A DNA stretch of 64,000 nucleotides, taken from positions 62,001-126,000 of the forward strand of contig JAIXMR010000008.1 in assembly GCA_025677835.1 (NCBI GenBank), read 5' to 3'. Made by a program: the position numbers and the translations under genes. The notes beneath the pieces were generated by a model, which was not told the origin of the DNA, made no database searches, and saw nothing but the letters and a program-made list of their open reading frames with translations. Positions 22,461-33,871 of the stretch are shown here, piece after piece; the first letter of the stretch is position 1; every line of letters begins with the position of its first letter. This DNA comes from Sporodiniella umbellata (Eukaryota; Mucoromycota; Mucoromycetes; Mucorales; Rhizopodaceae).

Positions 22461-25400
22461 TTATGTGAAAATGGTCATGGGTGTGACCGTCTCACGAATC
22501 AATGAGCCCAGCATTTTCTCATCTTTTAAATAATCGTAAGGGAATTGAACGAGATGACCACGGATATTGGATAGGCTGTTTAGGATATCTCGCCCGTGTA
22601 GATCCGGGTTGGCAATATGGCCATGCGGTACCTTGCTAGGGTCGGGTACAAATCGGCGATGTTGTTCAAACGTGTGGACCGTATCGTCTGGTACGCATCG
22701 AAACAGCTCTCGGTAGATCAACGTGTTCTCGCGTGCAGTGCGGTTCCAGAGGTGGTGAAAGCAATGGGGCGCGATAGGGTCGAGCGCTCGTGCCGCTTCT
22801 AACGACACGTCTGCCTCATCGCCTGAACGTTTTGGCTGCCCCAGCACTTGGCTTGGACCTGAGGCTTCGCAAGAGGCCATCGCTTGTTCGTTTGCTGCCG
22901 GATGGCTGTCGTGATGATGATCCTCAAAGACGTTGGCCACGTCCGTACGTCGTCGTCCTGCCTGCATCAGCTCATCCCACGCTTCAAAGTCTAGCAGGCC
23001 CAGATGCTCTTTGAATAGCTGCATACGGATCGAATGCGCAAACTTGGCCGCCTTGTATTCTTTTCCATCCATATAGGAAGGCACGAGCTCGGTATCCTCA
23101 ATCAACATGGCCACTTCAGAATCACGGTTGCCCAGTTGTGAACGGTCGTTGATATTCGCTAGTAACAAAACATCAGCCACTTTTTTTCTTTTTTTTTTTT
23201 TTTTTCTGGTTACCTGAGCCAATCAACACCAAACGGTCATCTACAATCAATAACTTGTCGTGAATATAAACCAATTCGCTCACAAAGTACTCCCGTCCAT
23301 CCTCTTCTGCTGAGCTTTCCGATTGAGGCTTCTCAGGTACCGGGGGTGATTCAGTCGTTGAGGCTTCAGAGGGAGCCATCGTTTCAGGCGCGGTGGTGGG
23401 TGGATTGGCTACCTGATCGGATGAACCGCGTTTTTCGGTCGGCACAAGCTTATCCCAATTTCTTAAACTGTACCAACCAATATAGTCGGAGGGCTCGATG
23501 CCTGCCTCGCGTAGTTTTTCCACAATCGAATAACCACCACGAGAGATGGTGATGTATTGAAAGTGCATGACGTTCAAAGCGGCCGAGGCGTTACTCGAAG
23601 CCAGATCGCCTTCAAACGCAGGGATCAACGGGATAAGAATAAATACCTTGTAGTTCTCCCCTTTCTTATGAGCGCGTTGGATACGCTCCACAATCGCCTG
23701 TGCAATCTTGTTTCTCAACAGCTTGTCTTCGCGTGTGGTACTGATAAAGAACTGGTTCTCGATATAGATAAAGTGCTTGGATTTCGTGATGCATTCCATA
23801 TACGCATTGTAAATCGAGTGTTCACGCGTAATACCTGAACTCCATTGAGATGAACTACGCAACAGTTGCACACGGCAACTGCCCTTGAATAGACTCTCAT
23901 CACGCGCCGCCACATACTCACCTTTTGGCATCAAAAACGGTATCGTGTTACGATGCATCCCTTTGCTCGCCTTGAGGAAATTCCATCGTTGGATGAAATG
24001 ACGCGCCACATCGCGTGCAATCGGTCCCACCTAAATGCTCCTTTCAATTCCCATGTCTCGTTTTATGCTTCCTTACCATGCCTACTGTCATATCGTGCCA
24101 TGGCATACGGGGTGTAATCTGACGGTCGACCAAAGTCAGATTATAATCAGCCACTGGTTTAGACAGAGATCAGCGTTTTTTTTTTCTCTTTCTCTCTCTC
24201 TCTCTCTTGCCTTTTATTATGATGATTACCGTTCATAAAATCTTTGACTCTTGGATTCGAATAATCCTGACCTGGGAATATCTCAGCCGTATGACCCTCT
24301 GCAGGATGATCTGTAATTCGATGAGCATGGGTATCGTAGCGACTTTTTTTTTTTTTTTAAAAAGGAGGGGACGAGAGAGTGGATGAGTTTTATAATCAGA
24401 ATGTTTTTCTTACCCCCAACAGAGATCAAGACCACCAATAAAGGCCAATCGGTTATCTACAATCACCATCTTTTCATGATGAGACCAGAACAAGACGTTG
24501 TTATCAATCGAGCGATGGTCCGGATGTCTCACCACTATAGATGTGTTAATCAGGGGGTGCAGAGTGAGTTCACTTACCAGAGATGTTTTTATGAAGCCCT
24601 TGAAGCCAAATTTTGGTATGCGCCGAATGGATGGTCAAGGCCACCGACATTTCTTTATAGACAATGATATAAATCTTGACTCCCTCTTCGGCTTTTCGCT
24701 TCAATAGGCGGTCGATTCTGAACTCTTCATTTTTGGCTGGCGGTCTTCGAAGGTACTATATAGATAGTGGAATGAGACCAGCCATCTGTTTTAGATAGAT
24801 AGATACAAACCAGTTCAGGAGATAACCACCAGTCTGCAATATAGATTTCTGATTTGGCTGACAACATGGCATCCCCAACCGCATTAAAGTGATCCTCTGC
24901 ATCGATAAAAAAATTGATTTTGGCGTGATGTCGGATAGGCGCAAACGAACCAAACCGATGGTTTTTGATCCAGGGACTGTTATCCAACACACGCTGAATG
25001 CTTTCACGCCAGTCTTCTACCTCACGCCGGCTACCTTTGATTTCGATCCGCCTGAATTGATTGCCTAGGCGGATATGGTGATGGTATTTACCCAGCAGAC
25101 CCGGTTTCTTGGTCTGCACCACCAGACTCTTATCAAACATAAAGACGTCGTTGACCTTGGTCGACACGACTTGGGAAATAAAGGCAATATAAGAATCTCT
25201 CAGGATAACCCATTGAGTACTCCAGAGATGAGGTTTCAGCACATGGCACAGACGGGGCACCACAAAGTTCACCTTGTTTTCCATGTACCCCTCTTTTCCT
25301 TTCCAGCCCATGTCTTCCACAATACTGACCGCTGAGATCTCAAAGAACTCACAGAGATCATCGTTGGCTTTCATATGCGCTCGTAGGATCAGTTTCTGAA

Positions 25401-26443
25401 GATACTGAGTCAAGGCCCGTCGACGCTTGAAAGCAATCTGATAACGTTCCGCACCACGCTCTTCAGGAAGAATCGTCCCCTTGGCCGAATTCAACCAACT
25501 TTCAAACTGGCTAGGGAAATTGGGTGGGTTGGGAACCGCATCACTGAGACGTCTTTTGAACTTTAGACTGTAATGAAGGTTGATGAAATCTGCAATCGTA
25601 CGTTTAATGACCCATTTGATATCCCCGTACTGTAGTTCGATACGGAAAATCCATTGATTGATCCCCTGCGTGTTGAGTTCAGAATCCGTAATGGCTACCT
25701 AATCCATTCATGACTATCAGACTTTTACCATCTAAAGCATATGTTTACCTTTAAAAAAGGAAGTAGAACAGGTGGCTGATTCCATTTATATACAAATCAA
25801 GAAACAAAAATAGATTTCAATTAAATGCTCCCTTTCCCTTTATCCTATTTACCCAACGTTTGCCATGTTCATCTTTTGTCAGAGCAATAAAAGGTGGATC
25901 AAAAAGAGGTGTGCAATAAGGTACAAGCGTCGGCAGGGTCTCAGCCAATAGCTTGTCAGACTCGTGGGGACTTTTGTGAGGGATGGCATGCATCGTGGCA
26001 ATCAGTCTCACTTTGTCTAGCGTCTTGCCCCAATGCTTTCTCGCCTCAGCATCCTCTGCATTCTCTACCGGCAATCTTTCTGTCACGGGCGAAAACGGGT
26101 TTTCAAAATAATTTCTATCCTGTGCATCTATCGTCACATTCAACGGAGCCTGGCTGTTTTCCTCTGTGCTTTCTCCATGCATCTCTTCCGCAGACGGAAG
26201 TGCGTCATCTTCCATCTTTTGCATCTCATAGATCTCTGCCGTTTGTTGCTGTGGTTGATCCTCATTGTCCACACTATCGTCGTCTCTATCCTCGTTATCT
26301 TTTCCACCCTCGTCGTGATGATACTTGTTCAATTTCTTTAGCACTCGATGCCATTGAACTTTAGGATCAAAGTCTAACGGCGTACTCAATTCTCCTCGAA
26401 CAGGCCTATCGTGAAAATAGTCCGTATGCTCAGCTTGCGACAT
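22461..26443 (-). CDS. SPO14: Phospholipase D with PX and PH domains (Spo14/PLD1 type)
   Basis: Nine exons in transcription order: 26443-25853, 25775-25749, 25698-24811, 24755-24578, 24534-24414, 24342-24230, 24153-24077, 24030-23214 and 23158-22461. They encode about 1169 residues. An acidic N-terminus precedes a PX domain ('WIFRIELQYGDIKWVIKRT') and a PH-like domain ('LWSTQWVILRDSYIAFI'). Both catalytic HKD motifs are intact: 'SHHEKMVIVDNRLAFIGG' (about residue 581) and 'YIHDKLLIVDDRLVLIGS' (about residue 921), the latter followed by 'NINDRSQLGNRDSE'. The enzyme hydrolyses phosphatidylcholine to phosphatidic acid and choline, usually needs PI(4,5)P2, and works in membrane traffic and development. 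The third exon's donor is GTTTGT. The 27-nt second exon is easily missed. Confidence 0.95.
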
Positions 26444-26456
26444 GGACAATAAAACC

Positions 26457-26501
26457 AAAAAAAAAAAAAAAAAAAAAAAAAAAGGAAAAAAAAAAAAAAA
26501 G
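26457..26501. repeat. A-rich tract in phospholipase D leader
   Basis: Runs of A (27 nt, then further A-runs broken by GG) immediately upstream of the PLD start codon, read as T/C-rich on the gene's strand. Confidence 0.85.
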
Positions 26502-26599
26502 GAAAGAAAGAAAAAACATTTTTATTTTCTATTTTTAGTTGTTGTAAAAATTACTGTTTTGTGTGTGACAAGCAGAAAATTTTACCATTTTTAGTTGAT

Positions 26600-27415
26600 T
26601 TATAAGAATGGGTTGTATGCTTGGGTGGTCCTGAATGGGTTGGTATTCGTTTTAAACGGGCGATTTTCGCTAAAGGAAGCTCGGCCGGCGAGATATCCAG
26701 GGTTTAATGGGTTGGTTCGCTCTGGAGAACAAAGACTTGCTGGCGATACAGAATATTGAGGTGAAGACAGTGTGCTGCTAGTGGACGACACTACCTCTTT
26801 GCGTGTATCAACCTCAAGCTAAAACAAAGAAATAAGCAAACCGACTTGTGCTGTTTTCTACATACTTCTTTTGATTGAAAGCGCTTTCTTTCCCATTTAT
26901 CCCGAACGTATCTTTCCATATCACTAACGAGTGTATAGTTTGAGTCTAATCTCTCAATAATACACTTACAAATCATCATCCACTGCTAAAGGTAGACGGC
27001 CGTTTACGCTGTTGGATAGAATCTCATGGTTGATTTTTAGGTTACCCCCTTTTTCTTTCATGGACTATGCATTATAAAAAGAGTCAAAAAAGACATTGTC
27101 TATAGGCCATTGTGTGTGCTACTTGAATATCTTGAAACGACCATCGATCCATACTGATCGACTTTACTTTGGAAATATGCGTTCCCATCTTCCTATGAAG
27201 ACTGGCACATCGCATACACAAAAAAATCCCTAAAGAATAAGAAGTCCAGCGAGGGTCTTGTCTTGTTTTTTAATAACGCTTTTTTTTTTTTTTTTTATAA
27301 AACATTTACTTGGTGCTAGACAATCTGCACACTTGTTGTTTCCTTCCAGCTTGCAAAGATCATTCAACATGCGCTCATGTCGTTCTTCAGTGAACTTGGA
27401 CTGTTTTTCTCTCAT
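26600..27415 (-). CDS. ArfGAP zinc-finger protein with NPF motifs
   Basis: Five exons, 27415-27310, 27256-27123, 27064-26970, 26923-26866 and 26818-26600, encode 203 residues. The ArfGAP finger is complete: 'CADCLAPNPRWTSYSLG', then 'CMRC' (CxxC-x16-CxxC), with the conserved Arg in 'NPRW' and the 'LHRKMGTHISKVKS' helix. 'MERYVRDKWERKRF' closes the domain. The short Ser/Pro-rich tail holds two NPF tripeptides ('TNPFRT' and 'YNPFL' at the C-terminus), which bind EH domains of endocytic adaptors. It stimulates GTP hydrolysis on Arf. It is close to the SMAP/Age2 and Gts1/Ucp3 groups, but I cannot say which. It lies directly upstream of phospholipase D on the same strand. Confidence 0.9.
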
Positions 27416-28506
27416 ATCAAACTTCAAAAAAAAAAAAAAAAAACAAGAGAAACAAGAAAAATACTCCGACTCACTTTTATGCCATAGATTTTCTGCTTAT
27501 TTTCGGACTTTTAGGCACACTTTCAAAAACAAGTGAAATAAAATATTGAAAACAAAAGTTTTTTTGCTTCTGCAAGAATTTTCTTCTTATCTAGCGATTC
27601 TAGGTATTTTTGATAATAAAAGCGATTTACTAAGCTTAAGATGACTTTCCAGTCAGTGTATTTCCATTAATAAATATAGCTATCAATAGTAAACCCTCAC
27701 GCTGTCATGGGCTTTTAAATCGCGTCTATCGTGCTGATCAGAGAAAACCGCTTGAACTAACACAGGGAAAAGAGAAGCAGAATCAGATAGCCGAGTATCA
27801 AATGACTCAACAATGACCAGCAAAACGCCTGCAAAAATATGTACCTCAAAGATGTGGCTCGGTACAGTTTCTTGAATTCAGAGAAATTATGTAGGCAAAA
27901 GCATCTTTCTTTGCATGGTTGGTTCAATATCCAAAGCCTTTTAGAGTTACTTTTACATCGAGAAGGCACTATAAGAGAAAACAAAGCTATTTAAGAATTT
28001 GCTTAAAAAGGTAAGCAGCTACCTTTTTATTCGGTTGGGGAATAGGCAACCAAGAAATATTCTCTGTAAACAAGGGATATTACAAAAAAAAAAAAAAAAA
28101 AAAAAAAAAAATAGGGCATATTTATGTCTATACACAAAAAATAGCTCTGGCTGCGTTACTTTACTATGTTTGAATTAACATTGGTATAGCACACGTCGTA
28201 CTTTAGTATGATTTTGCCACACATACACACACACATACATACATACACGCTAAAAGGGGTTATAGTTGGTATGTTTTGTATTTAAACCTGTTTGGCAATC
28301 TTTCGAGCACGGCTTTATCTCCACTTGAATCAAACTTTATTTGTGAGAAATATAATGACATCTTTTTTTGGATTTTTCCCTAGTACATGAGCCAATAAAC
28401 ATAAGGTGTGTAACCACCTTTGGTGCTTTACCCTTTCTTTTTGTCTATTTTTTTTTTTTTTTTTATTTTTTTTTTTTTTTTTTTTTTTTTTGGCTTATTT
28501 CCTTGT
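27416..28506. other. Divergent intergenic region
   Basis: About 1.1 kb between the ArfGAP (-) and the racemase (+), so a shared promoter region. It holds A-runs at 27424-27442 and 28084-28111, T-runs at 28450-28491 broken by single A, and a short CA repeat near 28223. No gene is recognised. Confidence 0.6.
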
Positions 28507-29857
28507 ATGCAACCACTCAGAGACATTGTCGTACTAGAGATGGCAGGTTTAGCGCCTGCCCCTTTTGCTGGGATGGTATTGGCTGACTTTGGAGCAAAAG
28601 TGATCAGGGTGGACAAAACAGTATCGTTTAATAGTGATATTCTGACAAGGTAGAAAGTTCTCCTTCATAGGTTCTCGTTAAAGTATCTTTCCAGACACAA
28701 ACAATCTGTCGCATTGAACCTGAAGGATCCAAAGGCTGTTCAAATACTCTTAAAGATGTGTGAAAAAGCAGATGTTTTATTGGATCCATTTCGACCTGGT
28801 GTGATGGAAGCTTTAGGTCTTGGACCTAAAGCTGTTTTCAAAGTGAATCCCCGACTTGTTTATGCAAGACTGAGCGGTTATGGGCAGACAGGTTCAACAA
28901 GTGCAGGTCATGACATCAACTATTTAGCTGGCTCCGGTGTTCTTGATGTAACAGCTTAATTAAAAAAAAAAAATACATCGTATTAACTACTGATCTTTAA
29001 AAAAAAAAAAAAAAAGATGTTGAGGAAACCAGGGGAAGCACCTGTTTTTCCTATGAACTTGTTAGGTAAATGGGACAAAGCAGTGCTAGTATATTAACAT
29101 GTATAAATACAATAGCCGACTTTGGTGGAGGAGCACTTGTATGTGTAGTTGGCATCCTTGTGGCTCTTTTGGAACGCGTTCATTCTCAAAAAGGACAGGT
29201 GGTTGACGGCAATTTGGTAACCAGAATTGATTTAGAAAGAAAAGAAAGGGAGGACAGAGAGAAACTGATACTTTACACAGACTTTGGGCACGGCCTATAT
29301 GGCCTCATTTCCATTCCTGATGCGAAAATACGGCATCTTGTGGGATGGTGAGAGTGGAACCAACACATTAGATGGTGGGGCACATTTCTACAACACTTAC
29401 CAAACAAAAGATAATCTCTTTATGGCTGTGTAAGTAAACGAACGATCAACCATTAGCTTATTCGTTTGTTAGGGGCGCTATTGAGACTCAATTCTATGCC
29501 TGTCTGTTGGAGAAGCTTGGGCTGGACAAAGAAGAGTATCTGCCTAGACAACACAATAAAGAGGAATGGTTACCAATGAAGCAAAAGTTTCAAGAAATCT
29601 TTAGCAAAAGAACACAAGAGGAATGGTCCGCAATTTTCGCAGGCTCAGATGCCTGTGTCACGCCTGTTTTGCCCCCTCCTGAAAATATACCTCAGCCTTT
29701 CCCTATTCTCTCAAGAACTCCTGCTCTACCAGCCATGGATTCAGACGAGCCTACCTTTTTAGAGCCCGGAGAGCATACTGCCAAAATCTTGAAAGAGTTT
29801 GGCATACCCTCGAATGAGATCCAACAGCTTTTAGTTAAAAAAGATTCGCGTCTTTAA
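28507..29857 (+). CDS. AMACR: Alpha-methylacyl-CoA racemase (CoA-transferase family III), peroxisomal
   Basis: Six exons, 28507-28649, 28695-28947, 29017-29065, 29116-29216, 29281-29429 and 29473-29857, give 359 residues. It starts '[20 protein letters not shown]' and continues with '[12 protein letters not shown]' and '[20 protein letters not shown]'. The His and Asp in 'GHD' and the Asp in 'NLLADFGGG' match the acid/base residues of the racemase family. It interconverts (2R)- and (2S)-methylacyl-CoA so that branched fatty acids can enter beta-oxidation. The C-terminal tripeptide is SRL, a PTS1-type signal, which supports a peroxisomal site. '[15 protein letters not shown]' is another family block. 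Several A-runs inside the introns break the frames. Confidence 0.93.
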
Positions 29858-30025
29858 AAACGAGCGGAATTAAAACTAGGGTGGGTTTCATACTAATTGT
29901 TTATCAATGTGACTCATCCAGGCTTTCTCATGCACTATAAAATAAAGGCCATGCTTTTTTTTTTTTTTTTATTATTATTTATATATACACACCTATTATT
30001 CAATTAAATCTATAAACGTAATACA

Positions 30026-31489
30026 ATGACTGTAGCTCCTAAAAAACTTTGGGGAGGACGATTCTCAGGTGCTGTTGACCCTTTGATGGACGCTTTTAAT
30101 GCCTCTATTCATTTTGACAAGCGCATGTATGCAGCGGACTGTACAGGTTCAATTGCCTACGCTAAAGCGCTTGCAAAAAACGGCATCATTACATCTGAAG
30201 AAAGTGAGGTTTTAGTTAAAGGGTTACAATCGGTGATGGAAGAATGGAAGCAAGGCAGTTTTGAAATCAAGGCCGGTGACGAAGATATTCATACCGCAAA
30301 TGAACGTCGATTGGGAGAGTTGATTGGTCCTTTGGCCGGAAAGCTCCACACAGGTCGTTCTCGTAACGACCAGGTGGCTACAGACATGCGTCTCTGGTTA
30401 CGCGATGAGGCCTCTAAGCTTTTGACTCATCTGAACGAATTGATCAGCGTGGCTGTAATCCGTGCCGAAAAAGAAATTGATGTGATCATGCCTGGTTACA
30501 CCCACCTTCAACGTGCACAGCCTATTCGTTGGTCTCATTTCTTGCTATCTCATGCTTGGCTTTGGAAATCAGACGCCCAACGTCTTGAACAGGTTATTGA
30601 TCGATTGAATGTACTTCCCTTGGGCTCAGGCGCTCTGGCTGGACATGTCTTCAATATCGATCGTCAATTTTTAGCTAAAGAGCTTGGATTTAAAGACTAC
30701 ATTCACAATTCCCTCTATGCTGTCAGCGATCGTGATTTTGTTGCAGAATTTCTCTTCTGGGCCAGTTTGACCATGACCCACATCTCCCGTATTGCAGAGG
30801 ACCTGATCATCTATTCCTCAAGCGAATTTGGTTTCGTCAAGTTGGCTGATGCTTACAGTACTGGATCCAGTCTGATGCCTCAAAAGAAAAACCCTGATAG
30901 CTTGGAGCTATTACGTGGAAAATCGGGGCGTGTCTTTGGCAGTGTAAGCAAAAGAGAGAAAGGCGTTTTATCTATGTATTTATACTTGTTTTTTTTTTTT
31001 TTTTTTGGTTTATAGATGTCAGGCTTTATGATGTCCTATAAGGGTATCCCCAGTACTTATAACAAGGACCTTCAAGAAGACAAAGAGCCAATGTTTGATG
31101 CTGCCGATACCCTCTCTGGATCTCTTCAAATCACAGCTGGAGTTTTAAGCACAATGAACATATTCCCTGAGCAAATGAAGGCTAGCTTGAGTGGAGATAT
31201 GTTGGCTACTGACTTGGCTGAATATTTAGTCCGTAAGGGCGTGCCTTTCCGCGAAACACACCATATCTCTGGCGCTGCTGTCAAAATGGCAGAGGATCGT
31301 CAATGCTCTATCAGCGACTTGAGTGTCGCTGATCTTCAAACACTCCATGCTTCCTTTGAATCGGACGTTGCCAACGTTTGGAGTTTTGAAACAAGTATTG
31401 AAAACCGTAACGCGCCCGGAGGAACAGCAAAATCTTCTGTTCTGGAACAAATCAAACTTTTGAAGACCTGGTTGACCTCAAAGGCTTAA
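30026..31489 (+). CDS. ARG4: Argininosuccinate lyase
   Basis: Two exons, 30026-30943 and 31016-31489, give 463 residues, the same length as yeast Arg4. The start '[20 protein letters not shown]', then '[17 protein letters not shown]' and '[17 protein letters not shown]' are typical. The fumarase/lyase signature '[19 protein letters not shown]' is complete just before the intron. It splits argininosuccinate into arginine and fumarate, the last step of arginine biosynthesis and part of the urea cycle. Exon 2 resumes with '[20 protein letters not shown]'. The single intron (72 nt) contains a long T-run. Confidence 0.98.
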
Positions 31490-31943
31490 TTTAAGGGATG
31501 TCATATTTGTAAATAGCTATTAAACGCTTTTTTTTTTTTTTTTTTTTTTCACTTTTATTTTTTCTGTGTTGCTTTTTTCTGTACATTGTGCTGTGGGAGA
31601 AGCTGTTGGGATTGATTGTTGATCAACAGTTTTATGTTTCTTTCCTGTACACAAAGAAATAAAATAGATGGTATATTGAGCTTAACAGCCATTGTTATTG
31701 ATCTTTTACTGTGTTGTTGAGTGCCAACACCAAAGGCTTTAACCGCTCTTGGGTCTTGCAAACATGCACAAGAAATAAAAATAAAAAAAAAAGCACAAAC
31801 TTTATTGCTTATTATTTGAAACGTGTCTCGAATGTGTAATGTTTTATACAGTGCAACGTACTGAGTAAATATTTGTTTGTAAACTTGCTTTAAAAAAAAA
31901 TTGTAATTTTCTTATCTTTATTGTGGCATAGAAGACTAAAATT
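31490..31943. other. Intergenic, no gene seen
   Basis: 3' flank of the lyase and promoter of the F-box gene. A T-run lies at 31529-31549. Confidence 0.6.
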
Positions 31944-33629
31944 ATGTGTTGGTCTCATTTACCGTCTGAAATAACATGTGCCATTCTGAAACATTTAGAC
32001 TCCATAAAGTCTGTCAGTCAATGTCAACTTGTTTGTAAGAACTGGAGCGTGACAGCACAGCGCGTACTCTATGAAAATTTGTATTTTGTAGAGGCTGACA
32101 ATGTCAGGATGAAAAACTTTATACTGTCTTTGAAGAGACAATCCGACGAACGAGGAAGGCTAACGAGAACGGTTCACTTTAGCTTTGCATGTACACCAGA
32201 TAACATACACTACGATTTCAGCCTTGTGGAGCTGGCCAAGGCCTGTCCGTACATTGAGGAGATTAACGCTTTTAATCCTGCACTTGAACTTTTCCAGCAG
32301 ATAACATGTGCTTCTATTTTTTACTGGAAACATCTTAGAAAGATCCCTATACCTTCCAGCCAAAATTTTGATGGACTTTTCTATACCATGTGTGCATTTC
32401 AGTTGACTGAATCGTTACAAGAGATTAGTGTATCCAGAAAGATTTTTAATCAAGCTTTTGGGTTACAGTTTTTTTGGAAACTAAAGGAGTTCAAGTCTCT
32501 GAAAACAGTACATTTTCTCGAGCCATTGAGGCCATACGTGCTAAACATGTGTATGTCTTCTATACCCCATGTTAAATCTCTTTTTCTAGTGTCTATAGAC
32601 GACCTGGATGGCTCTGGGTACAGTTACGTTAGTGAACCTTCAAAGCATATTGAAAGTATCCAAGGGCTCTCTATGCCATTTGAAGGGCCTTTAGTGGAAT
32701 ACTTTATGGACAAGTTTCCAGAGCTAAAACAGCTGGAGATGCGACTCAGCTTTTCTGCCCATGATAGCATGACAAGATATCACAAACACCCCAACCGCTT
32801 CTGTAAATTCATCCAGTCTATACCTCAACATTGTGTTCATTTTGATTTGGCCAGCACAGACCTATTTTTCCATCTTTTGGCAGCGCTCGAGCCCACAAGG
32901 CTCAGTCTTCAAACAAAAGATGGGCAAAACACAGCTATTTGCGAAACTTCAGGAGGGAGCACGATAACACTTGTTCTTCGGATGAGATCCCAATCACGAC
33001 CAGAAGCTGTGGTAGTCGAAAACACGTTTGGTGCACTTCAACTTGTGGGAAGAGGTTTGGAGCGTCTCCGCCTCCATTTTTTGGTGGACTATGTAGGGGA
33101 CATTATACACCGGAGCTTTGTCTTTTGTCCAAATCTGAAGGCGTTTGAATGTATTGGTCCAGAGTGCTACGACTCAGTCTCACGTACGCCACAACCGTTC
33201 CCCCCGCTCGAAACATTTTCCATGAAGGCGGTGAATATGAACGAAGGGCTCTTTCACGAGCTAAGTCCACATTATCCCCACTTGAAGCAACTCAAGATCT
33301 CTAGTGATGAGTTTCCACATACAGTCAACGATAGTGACAGTCCCACATCTTTTGATAAAGAGCCTTTCAACATTGATATGTCTTTAACCCACATTGACTA
33401 CCTTTGTTTCCATAAAAAGGATTGGAACAACTCGGGTGCTGATTCTGCGATGAACGTCCGAGTGTTTACTGAAAAGCTGGACGGTATCGTTTACAGGCTG
33501 GACAAAGACGGCTTGAACGAGGCGTCAGACCCAACCGTCTTTGTTGATCTTTACATTCGATGCAAAAGCATAAAGGCCTTGGGCATCAGGTTGAACCAAA
33601 CACATTCTAGTCTCTTACTTTTAAATTGA
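31944..33629 (+). CDS. F-box protein
   Basis: Single-exon 561-residue frame. Residues about 3-45 ('SHLPSEITCAILKHLDSIKS' through 'CQLVCKNWSVTAQRVLYENL') are an F-box, the Skp1-binding module of SCF ubiquitin ligases. The rest has irregular Leu-rich stretches, such as 'FPELKQLEMRLSFS' and 'HYPHLKQLKISSDEF', as in degenerate leucine-rich repeats that hold substrates. F-box proteins with such tails are strongly expanded in Mucoromycota, and individual targets are unknown. The last hydrophobic residues 'SSLLLLN' end cleanly at a TGA. Confidence 0.88.
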   Translation: MCWSHLPSEITCAILKHLDSIKSVSQCQLVCKNWSVTAQRVLYENLYFVEADNVRMKNFILSLKRQSDERGRLTRTVHFSFACTPDNIHYDFSLVELAKACPYIEEINAFNPALELFQQITCASIFYWKHLRKIPIPSSQNFDGLFYTMCAFQLTESLQEISVSRKIFNQAFGLQFFWKLKEFKSLKTVHFLEPLRPYVLNMCMSSIPHVKSLFLVSIDDLDGSGYSYVSEPSKHIESIQGLSMPFEGPLVEYFMDKFPELKQLEMRLSFSAHDSMTRYHKHPNRFCKFIQSIPQHCVHFDLASTDLFFHLLAALEPTRLSLQTKDGQNTAICETSGGSTITLVLRMRSQSRPEAVVVENTFGALQLVGRGLERLRLHFLVDYVGDIIHRSFVFCPNLKAFECIGPECYDSVSRTPQPFPPLETFSMKAVNMNEGLFHELSPHYPHLKQLKISSDEFPHTVNDSDSPTSFDKEPFNIDMSLTHIDYLCFHKKDWNNSGADSAMNVRVFTEKLDGIVYRLDKDGLNEASDPTVFVDLYIRCKSIKALGIRLNQTHSSLLLLN

Positions 33630-33871
33630 TAGCCACTAATTAAATAAATACATTTCCAAAAAAAAACACTTTCAGTCTAGGCTTTGTTTTAAAACTCAAT
33701 GACGTCGGGAAGAGGGAGAAATATTCTTTTTGGTCTTAATTAGATCTACTTTATTTTACTAATTTTAGTTTTTTTTTTTTTTTTCAATATATATTAAAAG
33801 TAAACATCCACACAGACAAGTCCTTTTTTCTTCCTCAAAAGTTTTTTTTTTTTTATTTTACTTTATTTTTA

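Noticed and set aside
28420..28506. Alternative upstream starts for the racemase through a T-run
   Set aside because: They would add poly-Phe encoded by the T-run; the ATG at 28507 begins exactly at the family's usual N-terminus.
30944..31015. Argininosuccinate lyase seeming to be two genes
   Set aside because: A 72-nt intron joins the two parts in phase to the expected 463 residues.
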